Positions 1 to 7,190 of a DNA stretch of 24,212 nucleotides are shown here, piece after piece; positions within the stretch are counted from its first letter, which is position 1; each line of letters opens with the position of its first letter. The DNA is taken from contig JAEDJL010000033.1 of the NCBI GenBank assembly GCA_016296345.1, positions 1-24,212 of the forward strand, in the 5' to 3' direction. A program made the position numbers and the translations under genes. Under the pieces are notes generated by a model that did no database searches, was not told the DNA's origin, and saw only the letters and a list, made by a program, of their open reading frames with translations. The DNA comes from Bacteroidales bacterium (lineage in GTDB: Bacteria; Bacteroidota; Bacteroidia; Bacteroidales; P3).

Positions 1-53
1 AGAGATAATGCAGGAAATCATAAGAATAAAGAATAAATTTGAAAGCGACGATT

Positions 54-794
54 ATGTTTAAGAAAATAGTAATCACCATTGTGGCAGCTTCATTTGCTTT
101 GAGCGTTTCGGCTCAGGGCGAAACCAAAGCCGACACCACTGCACAGAAAGCAGCAACCGAAGAACAATCATTTGTAGGCAAGGTAACCTCTTGGTACATG
201 AACAACATGAACTACGGAACAGTAACGCTCCTTATGGCAGTAGAAAGCAGTTTTATCCCCTTTCCCTCCGAGGTAGTCGTGCCTCCGGCAGCTTACAAGG
301 CTACAAAGCCCGACAGCGACATGAATGTAGTGTTGGTTGTCGTCTTTGCAACCTTGGGAGCTTTGATTGGAGCAACAATCAACTACTATCTTGCCTTGTG
401 GTTGGGACGTCCTATTGTATATAAGTTTGCAGAGAGCAAATTGGGACACCTTTTCCTTTTGGATTCAAAGAAGATTGAAACAGCCGAAAAGTACTTTGAC
501 AAACACGGAAAAAGCTCCACACTTATCGGAAGACTTGTTCCGGCAGTCCGTCAGCTCATTTCCATACCGGCAGGCTTGGCAAGAATGAACATAGCAACCT
601 TTTTGGCATTCACAGCCTTGGGAGCAGGACTTTGGAACACCATTTTGGCAATTTTGGGTTACGTTGCGGCAGGACAAAGCGACCTTATCGACAAATACAG
701 CTCGGAGTTGTCATACGTCTTGATAGCTCTCGGAGTATTGTTTGTTGCATACCTTGTGTTCAAAGCCATAAAAAAGAAAAAGCAAACCAAGTGA
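54..794 (+). CDS. DedA family (VTT domain) inner membrane protein
   Basis: Membrane protein of the DedA/SNARE-associated (VTT) family, whose members act as lipid scramblases/flippases or support membrane homeostasis; substrate unknown here. Visible family signatures are ESSFIPFPSEVVVP, the glycine-rich segment before NYYLALWLGRP, and GRLVPAVRQLISIPAGLARM, which matches the conserved re-entrant R-x3-P-x3-R...AG motif. About four to five hydrophobic segments follow, ending in a lysine-rich tail. The frame is open back to a TTG at 39, but I choose ATG 54 because it begins a clean signal peptide (MFKKIVITIV..., likely cleaved after SVSA). A cleavable signal peptide followed by a polar stretch of about 30 residues is unusual for DedA proteins. 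Its stop overlaps the aroE start (GTGA), implying translational coupling. The family call is firm; the function is inferred. Confidence 0.88.
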   Translation: MFKKIVITIVAASFALSVSAQGETKADTTAQKAATEEQSFVGKVTSWYMNNMNYGTVTLLMAVESSFIPFPSEVVVPPAAYKATKPDSDMNVVLVVVFATLGALIGATINYYLALWLGRPIVYKFAESKLGHLFLLDSKKIETAEKYFDKHGKSSTLIGRLVPAVRQLISIPAGLARMNIATFLAFTALGAGLWNTILAILGYVAAGQSDLIDKYSSELSYVLIALGVLFVAYLVFKAIKKKKQTK

Positions 795-1549
795 GAACAT
801 ACGCACTTGTCGGAAAGCCACTCTCCCACTCTTTTTCGCAAAAATATTTCAGAGAAAAGTTCGCTTCTTTTGGCATTGAGGCAGACTATCTTCTCAAAGA
901 ACTGTCCACGCTCTGCCACATAAGAGAAATGATCGAGCAAATGCCCTCATTGCAAGGCTTCAACGTAACAATGCCCTACAAGAAAGAAATTCTCAATTAC
1001 CTGGACAGCACAGACAATGTGGCAAAACAATGCGGCAATGTTAATTGTGTCAAAATTATAAGAACAAACAACAATATCCACCTTAGAGGTTACAATACCG
1101 ATTTGAGCGGATTTTCCATTGCACTCAAAGAACGCTTCGACCTTTCAAGCATTGACAGAGCTGTCATCTTGGGAGGCGGAAGTGTTTCGCAAACCATAGC
1201 CTTTGCATTGAGACAAATGGGAATTGAGTACAAGATTGCAACTCGCCAAACACCGCCAGACGACAGTTTTATCTCATACGAAAACCTCAATAGCTCACTT
1301 GACGACTACCAACTCATAATCAATGCCACCCCCTGCGGAATGCACCCGATAGAAAACCAAACTCCGCCAATCGACTGCAACAAATTGCAATCCCGGCACA
1401 AGGTTTTCGACCTGATATACAACCCCGAAAAAACACTGCTTCTTCAAACCGCCATGCAGAAAGGCTGCGAAATAACAAACGGTTACCGAATGCTTGTTTT
1501 GCAAGCCGAACAATCGTGGCAGATATGGCAAAACGATAAGGAGGATTGA
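791..1549 (+). CDS. aroE: Shikimate dehydrogenase (NADP+)
   Basis: Reduces 3-dehydroshikimate to shikimate in the cytosolic aromatic amino acid (chorismate) pathway. All family signatures are present in order: VGKPLSHSFSQKYF (substrate-binding N-terminus), GFNVTMPYK with the catalytic Lys, GYNTD with the catalytic Asp, the dinucleotide-binding loop ILGGGSVSQT (a GGGS variant of GAGGA), NATPCGM, DLIYNPEKT, and the C-terminal NGYRMLVLQAEQSWQIW. The start is GTG 791, which overlaps the dedA stop as GTGA; the frame extends further upstream but the homologous protein begins at (V/M)RTYALVGKPLSHS. Length is 252 residues, slightly short for the family but usual in Bacteroidetes. It sits between two membrane-protein genes, so the linkage looks like shared transcription, not shared function. 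Confidence 0.96.
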   Translation: MRTYALVGKPLSHSFSQKYFREKFASFGIEADYLLKELSTLCHIREMIEQMPSLQGFNVTMPYKKEILNYLDSTDNVAKQCGNVNCVKIIRTNNNIHLRGYNTDLSGFSIALKERFDLSSIDRAVILGGGSVSQTIAFALRQMGIEYKIATRQTPPDDSFISYENLNSSLDDYQLIINATPCGMHPIENQTPPIDCNKLQSRHKVFDLIYNPEKTLLLQTAMQKGCEITNGYRMLVLQAEQSWQIWQNDKED

Positions 1550-1554
1550 CCCCG

Positions 1555-2229
1555 ATGGACACACTTTCGCTTGCAGAAAAGATAGTCATTCCGACTCTTG
1601 TTCTCATACTTTTGTATTTGAAACCCTCAAGACGCTGCCTTGCCACACTCGATACCTTTTTTCATGAATCGTTCCATGCTTTAATAACCCTGCTTTCGGG
1701 CAACAAGGTAAAAGAAATACAATTCAAAGACACTGTTGAGGGCTGTTGCAAAAGTTTGAGCAAAAGCAAGTTTGCCACAACGCTCACAGCCCTTGCCGGA
1801 TATGTGGGTTGCAGCTTCTTTCCCCTTGCAATCATCTATGCAATAGAACACCGGAACATAGAAATCTCCTTTCTCATTCTTGCCGTTTTTGCACTTGTCA
1901 TACTCATTCTCTACATTCGCAACACCTTTGCCCTTGTGTGGACAATGACATTTGCAGCCCTTAATATCATCTGCTATATGATACCTTTTTCGCTTCATGT
2001 CAAAGCAGACATTCTTTATATTTTTGCCTGCATACTTGTTCTCGAAAACACCATGTCGCTTTTTCAGATTGCCCAAATTGCTTTTACCAAACCCAAAAGC
2101 AGCGGTGATTGTTCTCTTCTGCACAAAACGACACACATACCTGCCTTTCTGTGGGCTTTGATACTCAACGGCATCAATATCTTCGCCATATACCTTGTTG
2201 TTTCAAAGGTATTTTTCTCTCAAATGTAG
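1555..2229 (+). CDS. M50B-like membrane zinc metalloprotease, putative
   Basis: Polytopic membrane protein with a zinc-metalloprotease motif HESFH (HExxH) at about residues 37-41 inside a hydrophobic helix. The context LDTFFHESFHALITLLSGNKVKEIQF resembles the HE-x-x-HAL...G..V..I pattern of M50B-like peptidases, and it is followed by an AGYVG segment and LYIRNTFALVW, also typical of that group. I could not see a clear second zinc-ligand motif (LDG/NxxPxxxxDG), so activity is uncertain. ATG 1555 is chosen over the in-frame TTG 1546 because an AAGGAGG sequence at 1538-1544 lies ten bases before the ATG; such a strong ribosome-binding site is uncommon in this phylum. About six membrane segments. 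Expressed with aroE, whose stop lies just upstream. Confidence 0.68.
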   Translation: MDTLSLAEKIVIPTLVLILLYLKPSRRCLATLDTFFHESFHALITLLSGNKVKEIQFKDTVEGCCKSLSKSKFATTLTALAGYVGCSFFPLAIIYAIEHRNIEISFLILAVFALVILILYIRNTFALVWTMTFAALNIICYMIPFSLHVKADILYIFACILVLENTMSLFQIAQIAFTKPKSSGDCSLLHKTTHIPAFLWALILNGINIFAIYLVVSKVFFSQM

Positions 2230-2263
2230 GCTTCTGCACCTTCGTAAAAAGAAAAGATATAAC

Positions 2264-2276
2264 AAAACGGCGTTTT
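2264..2276. repeat. Lone copy of the 13-bp AAAACGGCGTTTT repeat
   Basis: A single AAAACGGCGTTTT, flanked by C and G so that the near-palindrome extends to 15 bases with one central unpaired base. It lies in the gap between the M50-like gene and guaD. The same core recurs in arrays at 5125, 7191 and 13494. No Bacteroidetes -7 box is evident in this gap. Confidence 0.85.
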
Positions 2277-2310
2277 GAGCGTTTGAAAACAAGAAAAAGA
2301 CACAATCAAG

Positions 2311-2781
2311 ATGACAAAAGACGAAATTTATTTGAAGCAGGCAATCGATATAGCAAAACAAAACATCGAAAAAGGCGGCGGTCCTTTCGGTGCAATCATA
2401 GTTAAGGACAACGAAGTGGTGGCTCGATGTGGCAACAGCGTAACCAACGACAACGACCCGACAGCCCATGCCGAGGTAAACTGCATTCGTCAGGCTTGTA
2501 AGAAGTTAAACACATTTGATTTGTCGGGTTGCGTCATCTACTCTTCGTGCGAACCTTGTCCGATGTGTCTTTCGGCAATCTATTGGGCAAGATTGGACCG
2601 ACTTGTCTATGCTGCAACAAGGCAAGATGCAGCAGGGGCAGGATTTGATGACGAATTTATCTACAAAGAAATACCGCTTGAAAATTCCCAAAGAAGCATG
2701 GAGTGTAATCATTTGTCGCTTGAATGCGGCTGCGACCCCTTTGAGATTTGGAACTCCAAGAGCGACAAAACAGAATACTGA
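2311..2781 (+). CDS. guaD: Guanine deaminase (cytidine deaminase fold)
   Basis: Converts guanine to xanthine and ammonia in purine salvage/catabolism, in the cytosol. The 156-residue length and residue numbering match Bacillus subtilis GuaD as I recall it: zinc ligands H53 (in PTAHAE, with catalytic E55), C83 and C86 (in SCEPCPMCL). Other matching stretches are GGGPFGAIIVKD, the NDNDPTAHAE segment, SAIYWAR and AGFDDEFIYKEI. The AGFDD/FIYKEI region and the -EY C-terminus favour guanine deaminase over tRNA adenosine deaminase (TadA) or a generic nucleoside deaminase. It starts 81 bases after the M50-like gene, with a single 13-bp repeat between, and ends convergently 20 bases before nth. It may have its own promoter, but none was recognisable. 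Confidence 0.9.
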   Translation: MTKDEIYLKQAIDIAKQNIEKGGGPFGAIIVKDNEVVARCGNSVTNDNDPTAHAEVNCIRQACKKLNTFDLSGCVIYSSCEPCPMCLSAIYWARLDRLVYAATRQDAAGAGFDDEFIYKEIPLENSQRSMECNHLSLECGCDPFEIWNSKSDKTEY

Positions 2782-2798
2782 TTTGCTCAATCAGCAAA
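2782..2798. terminator. Possible weak bidirectional hairpin between guaD and nth
   Basis: In the 20-base gap between convergent guaD and nth, TTTGCT and AGCAAA form a 6-bp stem around a CAATC loop. The stem is AT-rich and lacks a long T-run on either strand, so this is a weak terminator candidate only. Confidence 0.3.
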
Positions 2799-2801
2799 AC
2801 C

Positions 2802-3461
2802 TCAGAGAGTTTTTTGCTTCGAGAGCTTGGACAAGTAAAACTTGCAACACTCTGTAAGAGGGCAGTTTTCGCACAAAGGCTTTCGGGCTTTGCACACATA
2901 TCGTCCCAAAAGAATGAGTTGGTGATGCAAAAGGGCAATGTCGTTTCTTTTTGAGAGTACTTCCATAAGTTGTTTCTCTGTTTCGGCAGGGGTCTTTGCG
3001 TTTTTGCTAAGCCCTATGCGGCGGCTCACTCGGTGAACGTGAGTATCCACAGGCATTACATTTTGAGCAAAAAGCACTGCAAGAATGACATTGGCGGTCT
3101 TTCGTCCCACTCCTGCAAGGCTTTCCAAGTCTTTTCTCTCCTTTGGCACTTCTCCTTTATAGACTTCACTGAGCCTGCGAGCCATTTTCAAAAGGTTCTT
3201 GCTCTTTGCATTGGGATAAGATATGCTCTTGATTAACTCATACAGCTCCTGCTCGCTTGCCATTGCCATTGAGTCTGCATCGGGATAGCGTTCAAACAAA
3301 GCCGGAGTAACCATATTCACCCTCTTGTCGGTACACTGAGCCGATAAAATGACGGCAACAAGCAACTGAAAAGGACTTTGGTAACTCAATTCGGTCTCTG
3401 CATCGGGATAAAAGGCGTTCAAAGCCTCTATGGTCTTGTCATATCGTTGCTCTTTTCTCAT
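2802..3461 (-). CDS. nth: Endonuclease III (DNA glycosylase/AP lyase)
   Basis: Base-excision repair enzyme that removes oxidised pyrimidines and cleaves at abasic sites. The 219-residue protein has the helix-hairpin-helix LAGVGRKTANV with nucleophile K121, the catalytic Asp D139 in PVDTHVHRV, and a C-terminal [4Fe-4S] cluster motif C-x6-C-x2-C-x5-C (C190, C197, C200, C206). The N-terminal substrate segment LLVAVILSAQCTD is also typical. The length equals the family norm. Its ATG overlaps the stop of the upstream EEP phosphatase gene by four bases (ATGA), so it is probably the third cistron of the lipoprotein-EEP-nth operon. Both nth and the EEP family act on nucleic acids or phosphoesters, but the link may be only transcriptional. 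Confidence 0.96.
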   Translation of the reverse strand: MRKEQRYDKTIEALNAFYPDAETELSYQSPFQLLVAVILSAQCTDKRVNMVTPALFERYPDADSMAMASEQELYELIKSISYPNAKSKNLLKMARRLSEVYKGEVPKERKDLESLAGVGRKTANVILAVLFAQNVMPVDTHVHRVSRRIGLSKNAKTPAETEKQLMEVLSKRNDIALLHHQLILLGRYVCKARKPLCENCPLTECCKFYLSKLSKQKTL

Positions 3462-4543
3462 TTCTTTTTCTCAAATTCAAATTCTACAATGACCGGTTTG
3501 TGGTCAGAAAAAAGGTAATCGCCACAAAGGTAGTTTAAAGGCTTCAAACCTTCGGAATAGAAGAGGTAATCGATGCGGTATGAAGGCAAAGGACCGTTAT
3601 AAGTTCCCGAAAGACCTCTTCCTGCCTTGCGAAAGCTGTCCTTTGTCAGCTTTGTCATCTCGCGATATGTGTAGCTGTAAGGCGTAGAGTTGAAGTCGCC
3701 TGCAACAATGTACTTATGATTGGTCTGTTGCAACACTTCCACAAGCTGTCTTGTCTCTTCGCTTCTCAGTTTGTTGGCTTCGATTAGTTTATCCTTCACA
3801 CTGAGCGAAGTTTGCTTGGTGGGAACATTTCCTTTTTTCAATTCGCCAATCTCGCTCTTCTCTTCTTCCAAAATGCCATACGAAGCAAGGTGAACATTAT
3901 ACACTCTCACAGTACCCGAGGGGTGTTTTATGTCGGCAAAAGCAAAGGAATAGTACTGCTCTTTCATCGGAAAAGGACAGCCCGAACGCATTATGGGATA
4001 TTTGGAGTAGATTGTGCTGCCCCTTACTGCCGACTTGGTTTGCCAAGGCGAGTAATGATAAGAATATCCTAACTTGTCTTTCAGATAAGAGTGCAGAGAA
4101 TACTGTCCTCTCAAAGGAGTGGAATACTCTTGCAGGCACAGCACATCGGGATTTTCCACTTTGATTATTTCTGCAATCGAATCGATGTTTCGTTTTCTCA
4201 ATTCGTTGGTATTTTGGCTCTCGTAAGAGAAATTACCCACGTTGTAGGTCATCACTCTCAGGCTTTCGCCCTCGGCATCGCTACCTGCGTTCATTCCAAT
4301 CATTCTCGGAATATAGTCTGCTCCCAAAATCATAGCTCCCAAAGGCACAATGAGAAACCTCCACTTCCAAAACAGCCACAGAATACAAAATAACACATTG
4401 ACAATAAGGGCAAAGGGATAAAGATAGTTGAACAAAGACAACAGCGGAGCGGCTTCGGGTCTTATGCAAGCCCCCAAGTAAGTCCCCAAAAGCACAAATA
4501 CAACGAGAATATTTACGATGTAAAGTATCCTTTTGAGCATCAA
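3458..4543 (-). CDS. Membrane-anchored endonuclease/exonuclease/phosphatase (EEP) family protein
   Basis: A 361-residue protein with about three N-terminal transmembrane segments (residues 5-25, 40-60, 62-78) followed by an EEP (DNase I-like) domain. Metal and catalytic residues are visible: N101 in MTYNVGNF, E139 in LCLQEYS, H218 in NVHLAS, D283 and N285 in AGDFNSTP, D325 in RIDYLF, and the terminal D347-H348 in SDHKPV. All key residues are intact, so a Mg-dependent phosphodiesterase is expected. The substrate cannot be read from sequence: membrane-anchored members may act on phospholipids, nucleic acids or nucleotides. It starts inside the stop of the upstream lipoprotein gene (ATGA) and ends the same way into nth. 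Two adjacent ATGs (4543 and 4540) are possible starts. Confidence 0.9.
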   Translation of the reverse strand: MMLKRILYIVNILVVFVLLGTYLGACIRPEAAPLLSLFNYLYPFALIVNVLFCILWLFWKWRFLIVPLGAMILGADYIPRMIGMNAGSDAEGESLRVMTYNVGNFSYESQNTNELRKRNIDSIAEIIKVENPDVLCLQEYSTPLRGQYSLHSYLKDKLGYSYHYSPWQTKSAVRGSTIYSKYPIMRSGCPFPMKEQYYSFAFADIKHPSGTVRVYNVHLASYGILEEEKSEIGELKKGNVPTKQTSLSVKDKLIEANKLRSEETRQLVEVLQQTNHKYIVAGDFNSTPYSYTYREMTKLTKDSFRKAGRGLSGTYNGPLPSYRIDYLFYSEGLKPLNYLCGDYLFSDHKPVIVEFEFEKKK

Positions 4544-4956
4544 ATTGTTTCTTTTTGCAGATTACCTTCTTCCACTACTTCGTCGGCGGCAGACAGATTG
4601 AAGACGTCCATCAACCATGCACCTCCAACCTTGACCAATCTCCACACACAGCTTGTCTTGTTGCCGAAAGTATCGACCGCAACGACCTCTGCAACAGCCT
4701 TGTTGCCATGAATGATTATCGATTTTGTCTTCCAAGAGTGATAAACTACCATATCATCGCCAAAGGTCTCCATTATCTCCAAGTTTTTCTTCATTCCCGG
4801 AGAACAAATGGTGGCAAGAGATTTGAAATCTCTCTTGTTTATGTACTTGTAAAACAATTCTAATGTCTCGTTTATTGCTTTCTCGTTGTGTCTTTCGCTC
4901 GAACAGCCTGCCAAACACAACAACACCGCAAGCAAAACAAAAATAACTCTTTTCAT
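4540..4956 (-). CDS. Small lipoprotein with NTF2-like (DUF4878-type) fold, putative
   Basis: A 138-residue exported lipoprotein: a hydrophobic signal peptide followed by lipobox LAGC with acceptor Cys18. The mature part (INETLELFYKYINKRDFKSLATICSPGMKKN..., then AVAEVVAVDTFGNKTSCVWRLVKVGGAWLMD) has the cystatin/NTF2-like pattern of DUF4878 proteins: an N-terminal helix pair over a small sheet ending in a W-x(L)-VKVGGAWLMD strand. This is a fold-level guess; function unknown. It is the first gene of the lipoprotein-EEP-nth operon and overlaps the next gene by four bases. A -7-like box lies 32 bases upstream of its ATG. Confidence 0.75.
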   Translation of the reverse strand: MKRVIFVLLAVLLCLAGCSSERHNEKAINETLELFYKYINKRDFKSLATICSPGMKKNLEIMETFGDDMVVYHSWKTKSIIIHGNKAVAEVVAVDTFGNKTSCVWRLVKVGGAWLMDVFNLSAADEVVEEGNLQKETI

Positions 4957-4987
4957 CTTCCGAATAAGGTTAAACGCATTCTGTCTG

Positions 4988-4995
4988 CAAATTTA
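4988..4995 (-). promoter_or_regulatory. Bacteroidetes -7 box for the lipoprotein-EEP-nth operon
   Basis: On the minus strand the sequence reads TAAATTTG, matching the TAnnTTTG consensus, 31 bases upstream of the lipoprotein ATG. I found no TTG at the ideal 19-base spacing; the nearest are at 15 and 23 bases. The call therefore rests on the -7 element alone. Confidence 0.5.
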
Positions 4996-5124
4996 TACAT
5001 TATTGTCTTACAATCGGTCAAACACCCGAAAGAAAATACCTTTTTGCAAAACAATATGGAGTAACCCCCTTTCCTTAACTCCTGAGTGTCAATAGATAAG
5101 CATTAAATAAAGTCCCAGTTTGAC

Positions 5125-5200
5125 AAAACGGCGTTTTGCAAAAATAAAACGGCGTTTCAGTCAGACAAAACGCCGTTTTATTTCGATAGAACGCCGTTTT
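5125..5200. repeat. Four-copy array of the 13-bp near-palindrome, 21-bp period
   Basis: Copies at 5125-5137 (AAAACGGCGTTTT), 5146-5158 (last base C), 5167-5179 (AAAACGCCGTTTT) and 5188-5200 (AGAACGCCGTTTT). Start-to-start spacing is exactly 21 bases each time (13-bp core plus 8-base spacer). The first two copies have the GGC centre and the last two the GCC centre, so the array is an inverted arrangement. It abuts the stop codon of the fatty acid permease gene (5199-5201). The 8-base spacers are GCAAAAAT, AGTCAGAC and ATTTCGAT. Confidence 0.9.
5140..5183 (-). terminator. Repeat-derived hairpin, likely terminator of the AtoE-type gene
   Basis: Repeat copies 2 and 3 form a perfect 16-bp stem (5142-5157 with 5168-5183) around a 10-base loop. 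Read on the minus strand the distal arm ends in TTTTATTTTTGC, so this is a good rho-independent terminator shape 16 bases past the permease stop codon. Seen directly; termination is inferred. Confidence 0.6.
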
Positions 5201-6554
5201 ATGCAAACGACCAGAGAAACAATCCCAATGAGATGATTATTCCCGTTGTTATCAGGTTGATAAGACAAAATCCCATGATGTCTTTTGCTCCCAATTTGGC
5301 GATTGCGAGTGCCGGAATTGCCCAAAATGGTTGTATAAGGTTGGTCCAAGCGTCTCCCCAGGCAATTGACATTGCCGTAAGCGAGGGTTGAACTCCCAAG
5401 GCTGCTCCTGCCGGCATCATTATCGGAGCTTGAACAGCCCACTGCCCTCCTCCCGAAGGCACAAAGACGTTTACCAATCCTGCACTGAGAAATGTGAGTA
5501 TCGGAAAGGTATGACTGTTCGATACAGAGATACAAAAATCGCTTATCTGCCCGGCAAGCGACAATCCGCTCTCGCCTGCTCCCGTCATAATGCCCATTAT
5601 GCCTGCATAAAAGGGAAATTGCAACATTATTCCTGCACTTCCGACGGCTGCCTTGGTGAATGCCTCCACATATTTGAGTGGTGTTTTGTGCAGAAGCAAG
5701 CCGAGAAACAAGAAAAGGAGAATTACCGCATTCAAATCCAACGATGCACCTTTGAAAATCATCGAATAGGCAAAGTAAATCAAGCCCATAAGGGAGATGA
5801 CAAGGGTAAGAAGTCGGCTGTTTTCAAGTCTTGAAGCAAGCGTCGGCTCTATGAGTTTTGTCTCAGGCTCTTTCTCTTCTATCAATTTTGGGTCTATGCT
5901 CACAACTTCCTCTTTCTTCGGGTGCATAAGGGAATTGACAACAACCAAAGCAAGAATGATTACAATCGAAATCAGCAGATTATAGACCGAAAAGATTGTT
6001 TGCGAAATTGGAACGGCATGGGTTATAACTCCTGCGGTGGCTTTGGAGAGTGCTTCGCCCTCGGTTGCAATCGTAAGGGGAACAGAACCCGATATACCGC
6101 CGTGCCAAACGACAAATCCGCTATATGCCGAAGCTATAAGCAGACGATAATCGACCCCTTTGAGGTTTCTTGCTATCGACTTGGCAAATACCACTCCCAC
6201 AATCAAGCCAAAGCCCCAGTTTATCCAGCAAGCAACAGCCGAAACGAAGGATACCAAAGCTATTGCGGCAATCGGGGTCTTTGCAATGCGGGCAAGGGAG
6301 TTCAAAACTTTCTTTACGCTTGGCGAATCTGCCAATGCCGAGCCGCAAACCAAAATCAGTGCCATCTGCATGGAGAATGCCAACAAGCTCCACACGCCTG
6401 AGCCCCAGTTTTCCAAGACTTCTACGGGCGATTGCCTGCATACGGGCATTGCAATCACAAATGCCACAAGCGTAAGCAGACTTGCAAAGATGAAAGGTTC
6501 GGGAAGATAGTTCTGAACCAACTTTATACTTGCGTTTATTATCTTTTTGAACAT
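5199..6554 (-). CDS. AtoE-type short-chain fatty acid permease
   Basis: A 451-residue polytopic inner membrane transporter of the short-chain fatty acid (AtoE) family, expected to move acetate/butyrate/acetoacetate-type acids. Family markers include INWGFGLIVGVVFAKSIAR, ASAYSGFVVWHGGISGSVPLT-like residues in the middle, and near the C-terminus NVFVPSGGGQWAVQAPIMMPA, the most diagnostic AtoE motif. About ten to twelve hydrophobic helices are visible. Length matches E. coli AtoE (about 440). It is a single gene: downstream is a repeat-derived terminator, and upstream, only 17 bases from its ATG, is the terminator of the outer-membrane protein gene, so its promoter is not obvious. The nearby ETF/acyl-CoA dehydrogenase genes make a short-chain acid role plausible. 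Confidence 0.9.
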   Translation of the reverse strand: MFKKIINASIKLVQNYLPEPFIFASLLTLVAFVIAMPVCRQSPVEVLENWGSGVWSLLAFSMQMALILVCGSALADSPSVKKVLNSLARIAKTPIAAIALVSFVSAVACWINWGFGLIVGVVFAKSIARNLKGVDYRLLIASAYSGFVVWHGGISGSVPLTIATEGEALSKATAGVITHAVPISQTIFSVYNLLISIVIILALVVVNSLMHPKKEEVVSIDPKLIEEKEPETKLIEPTLASRLENSRLLTLVISLMGLIYFAYSMIFKGASLDLNAVILLFLFLGLLLHKTPLKYVEAFTKAAVGSAGIMLQFPFYAGIMGIMTGAGESGLSLAGQISDFCISVSNSHTFPILTFLSAGLVNVFVPSGGGQWAVQAPIMMPAGAALGVQPSLTAMSIAWGDAWTNLIQPFWAIPALAIAKLGAKDIMGFCLINLITTGIIISLGLFLWSFA

Positions 6555-6570
6555 CTTAAAGAGAGTTTTG

Positions 6571-6606
6571 ACAAAAGAAAAAGGCAGCCGAAACCAACCG
6601 ACTGCC
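6571..6606 (-). terminator. Rho-independent terminator after the small outer-membrane protein gene
   Basis: On the minus strand GGCAGTCG pairs with CGGCTGCC (8 bp including one G-U) around an 8-base loop, followed by TTTTTCTTTTGT. This is a textbook intrinsic terminator, 33 bases beyond the stop codon at 6640. It sits immediately upstream of the next gene's ATG at 6554, so it could also act as an attenuator for that gene. Confidence 0.8.
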
Positions 6607-6639
6607 CATTTGATTATTCTGAAATCTTGTTATTCTGCA

Positions 6640-7089
6640 TTAAAACAAGTACTTTATGCCAAATGCAAAGCCTTTTGCATAGAAATCTGTATTAGGCAAA
6701 ATTTCAAAAGCAGGTCTGTAATCCAAACTCAAAGCCAAAGGAACGCCCGGAATTTGCCATTCAACGCCTACAACGCCTTCTATGTCAAGTCCGAAGGACA
6801 TATCTGAATCGCTATCGACCTTCCATGTTCCCAATCCGGCACCTACACCATAGTAGAGGGTAAATCCCGAACCCAAACCATAATTCCATTCATACAATCC
6901 GGCAACTTGAAATCCGTGATTGTGAAAATGACCTCTGAAATCCAAGTTGTTAGCACCCATGTACTTCTTTACTTGCAAGCCGTAGTCAAATCCTCCGACC
7001 AAACCGACGCCCCAATTTTGAGCCTCAGCCTTTGACATTGGTAATGCTGTCAATACAGCCATTACTGCCAATAAGAAAAATTTTTTCAT
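6640..7089 (-). CDS. Small outer-membrane beta-barrel protein, putative
   Basis: A 149-residue secreted protein. The start is ATG 7089 (MKKFFLLAVMAVLTALPMSKAEAQ), giving a clear signal peptide probably cleaved after AEA; the frame is open further upstream but overlaps the promoter. The mature protein is rich in alternating hydrophobic/aromatic and Gly residues (WGVGLVGGFDYGLQV, GFTLYYGVGAGLGTW, GVEWQIPGVPLALSLDYRP) and ends in GIKYLF with a C-terminal Phe, as expected for a beta-barrel inserted by the Bam machinery. The LALSLDYRPAFE-like strand is common in Bacteroidetes outer-membrane proteins of unknown function. Monocistronic, with a well-formed promoter and a strong terminator. No specific function can be assigned. 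Confidence 0.78.
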   Translation of the reverse strand: MKKFFLLAVMAVLTALPMSKAEAQNWGVGLVGGFDYGLQVKKYMGANNLDFRGHFHNHGFQVAGLYEWNYGLGSGFTLYYGVGAGLGTWKVDSDSDMSFGLDIEGVVGVEWQIPGVPLALSLDYRPAFEILPNTDFYAKGFAFGIKYLF

Positions 7090-7127
7090 CTCTTTTTGTG
7101 TTTTGATTAGTAATAACAAATTCGACT

Positions 7128-7158
7128 GCAAAGGTAGTTATTTTTGTCAAATTGGCAA
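7128..7158 (-). promoter_or_regulatory. Bacteroidetes promoter (-33/-7) for the small outer-membrane protein
   Basis: On the minus strand TTG (7158-7156) is followed after exactly 19 bases by TACCTTTGC (7136-7128), matching TTG-N19-TAnnTTTG. It ends 38 bases upstream of the ATG at 7089. Confidence 0.8.
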
Positions 7159-7190
7159 TAGGTCAGACCATATTTTTGAATGCAAATAAC

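Noticed and set aside
1681..2136. Minus-strand 151-codon ORF
   Set aside because: Shadow of the M50-like gene; no motif, odd composition.
2311..2781. tRNA-specific adenosine deaminase (TadA)
   Set aside because: Residues around AGFDDEFIYKEI and the length/terminus match guanine deaminase better.
5125..5200. CRISPR array
   Set aside because: Unit is 13 bp with 8-base partly conserved spacers and mixed orientation; no cas gene nearby.
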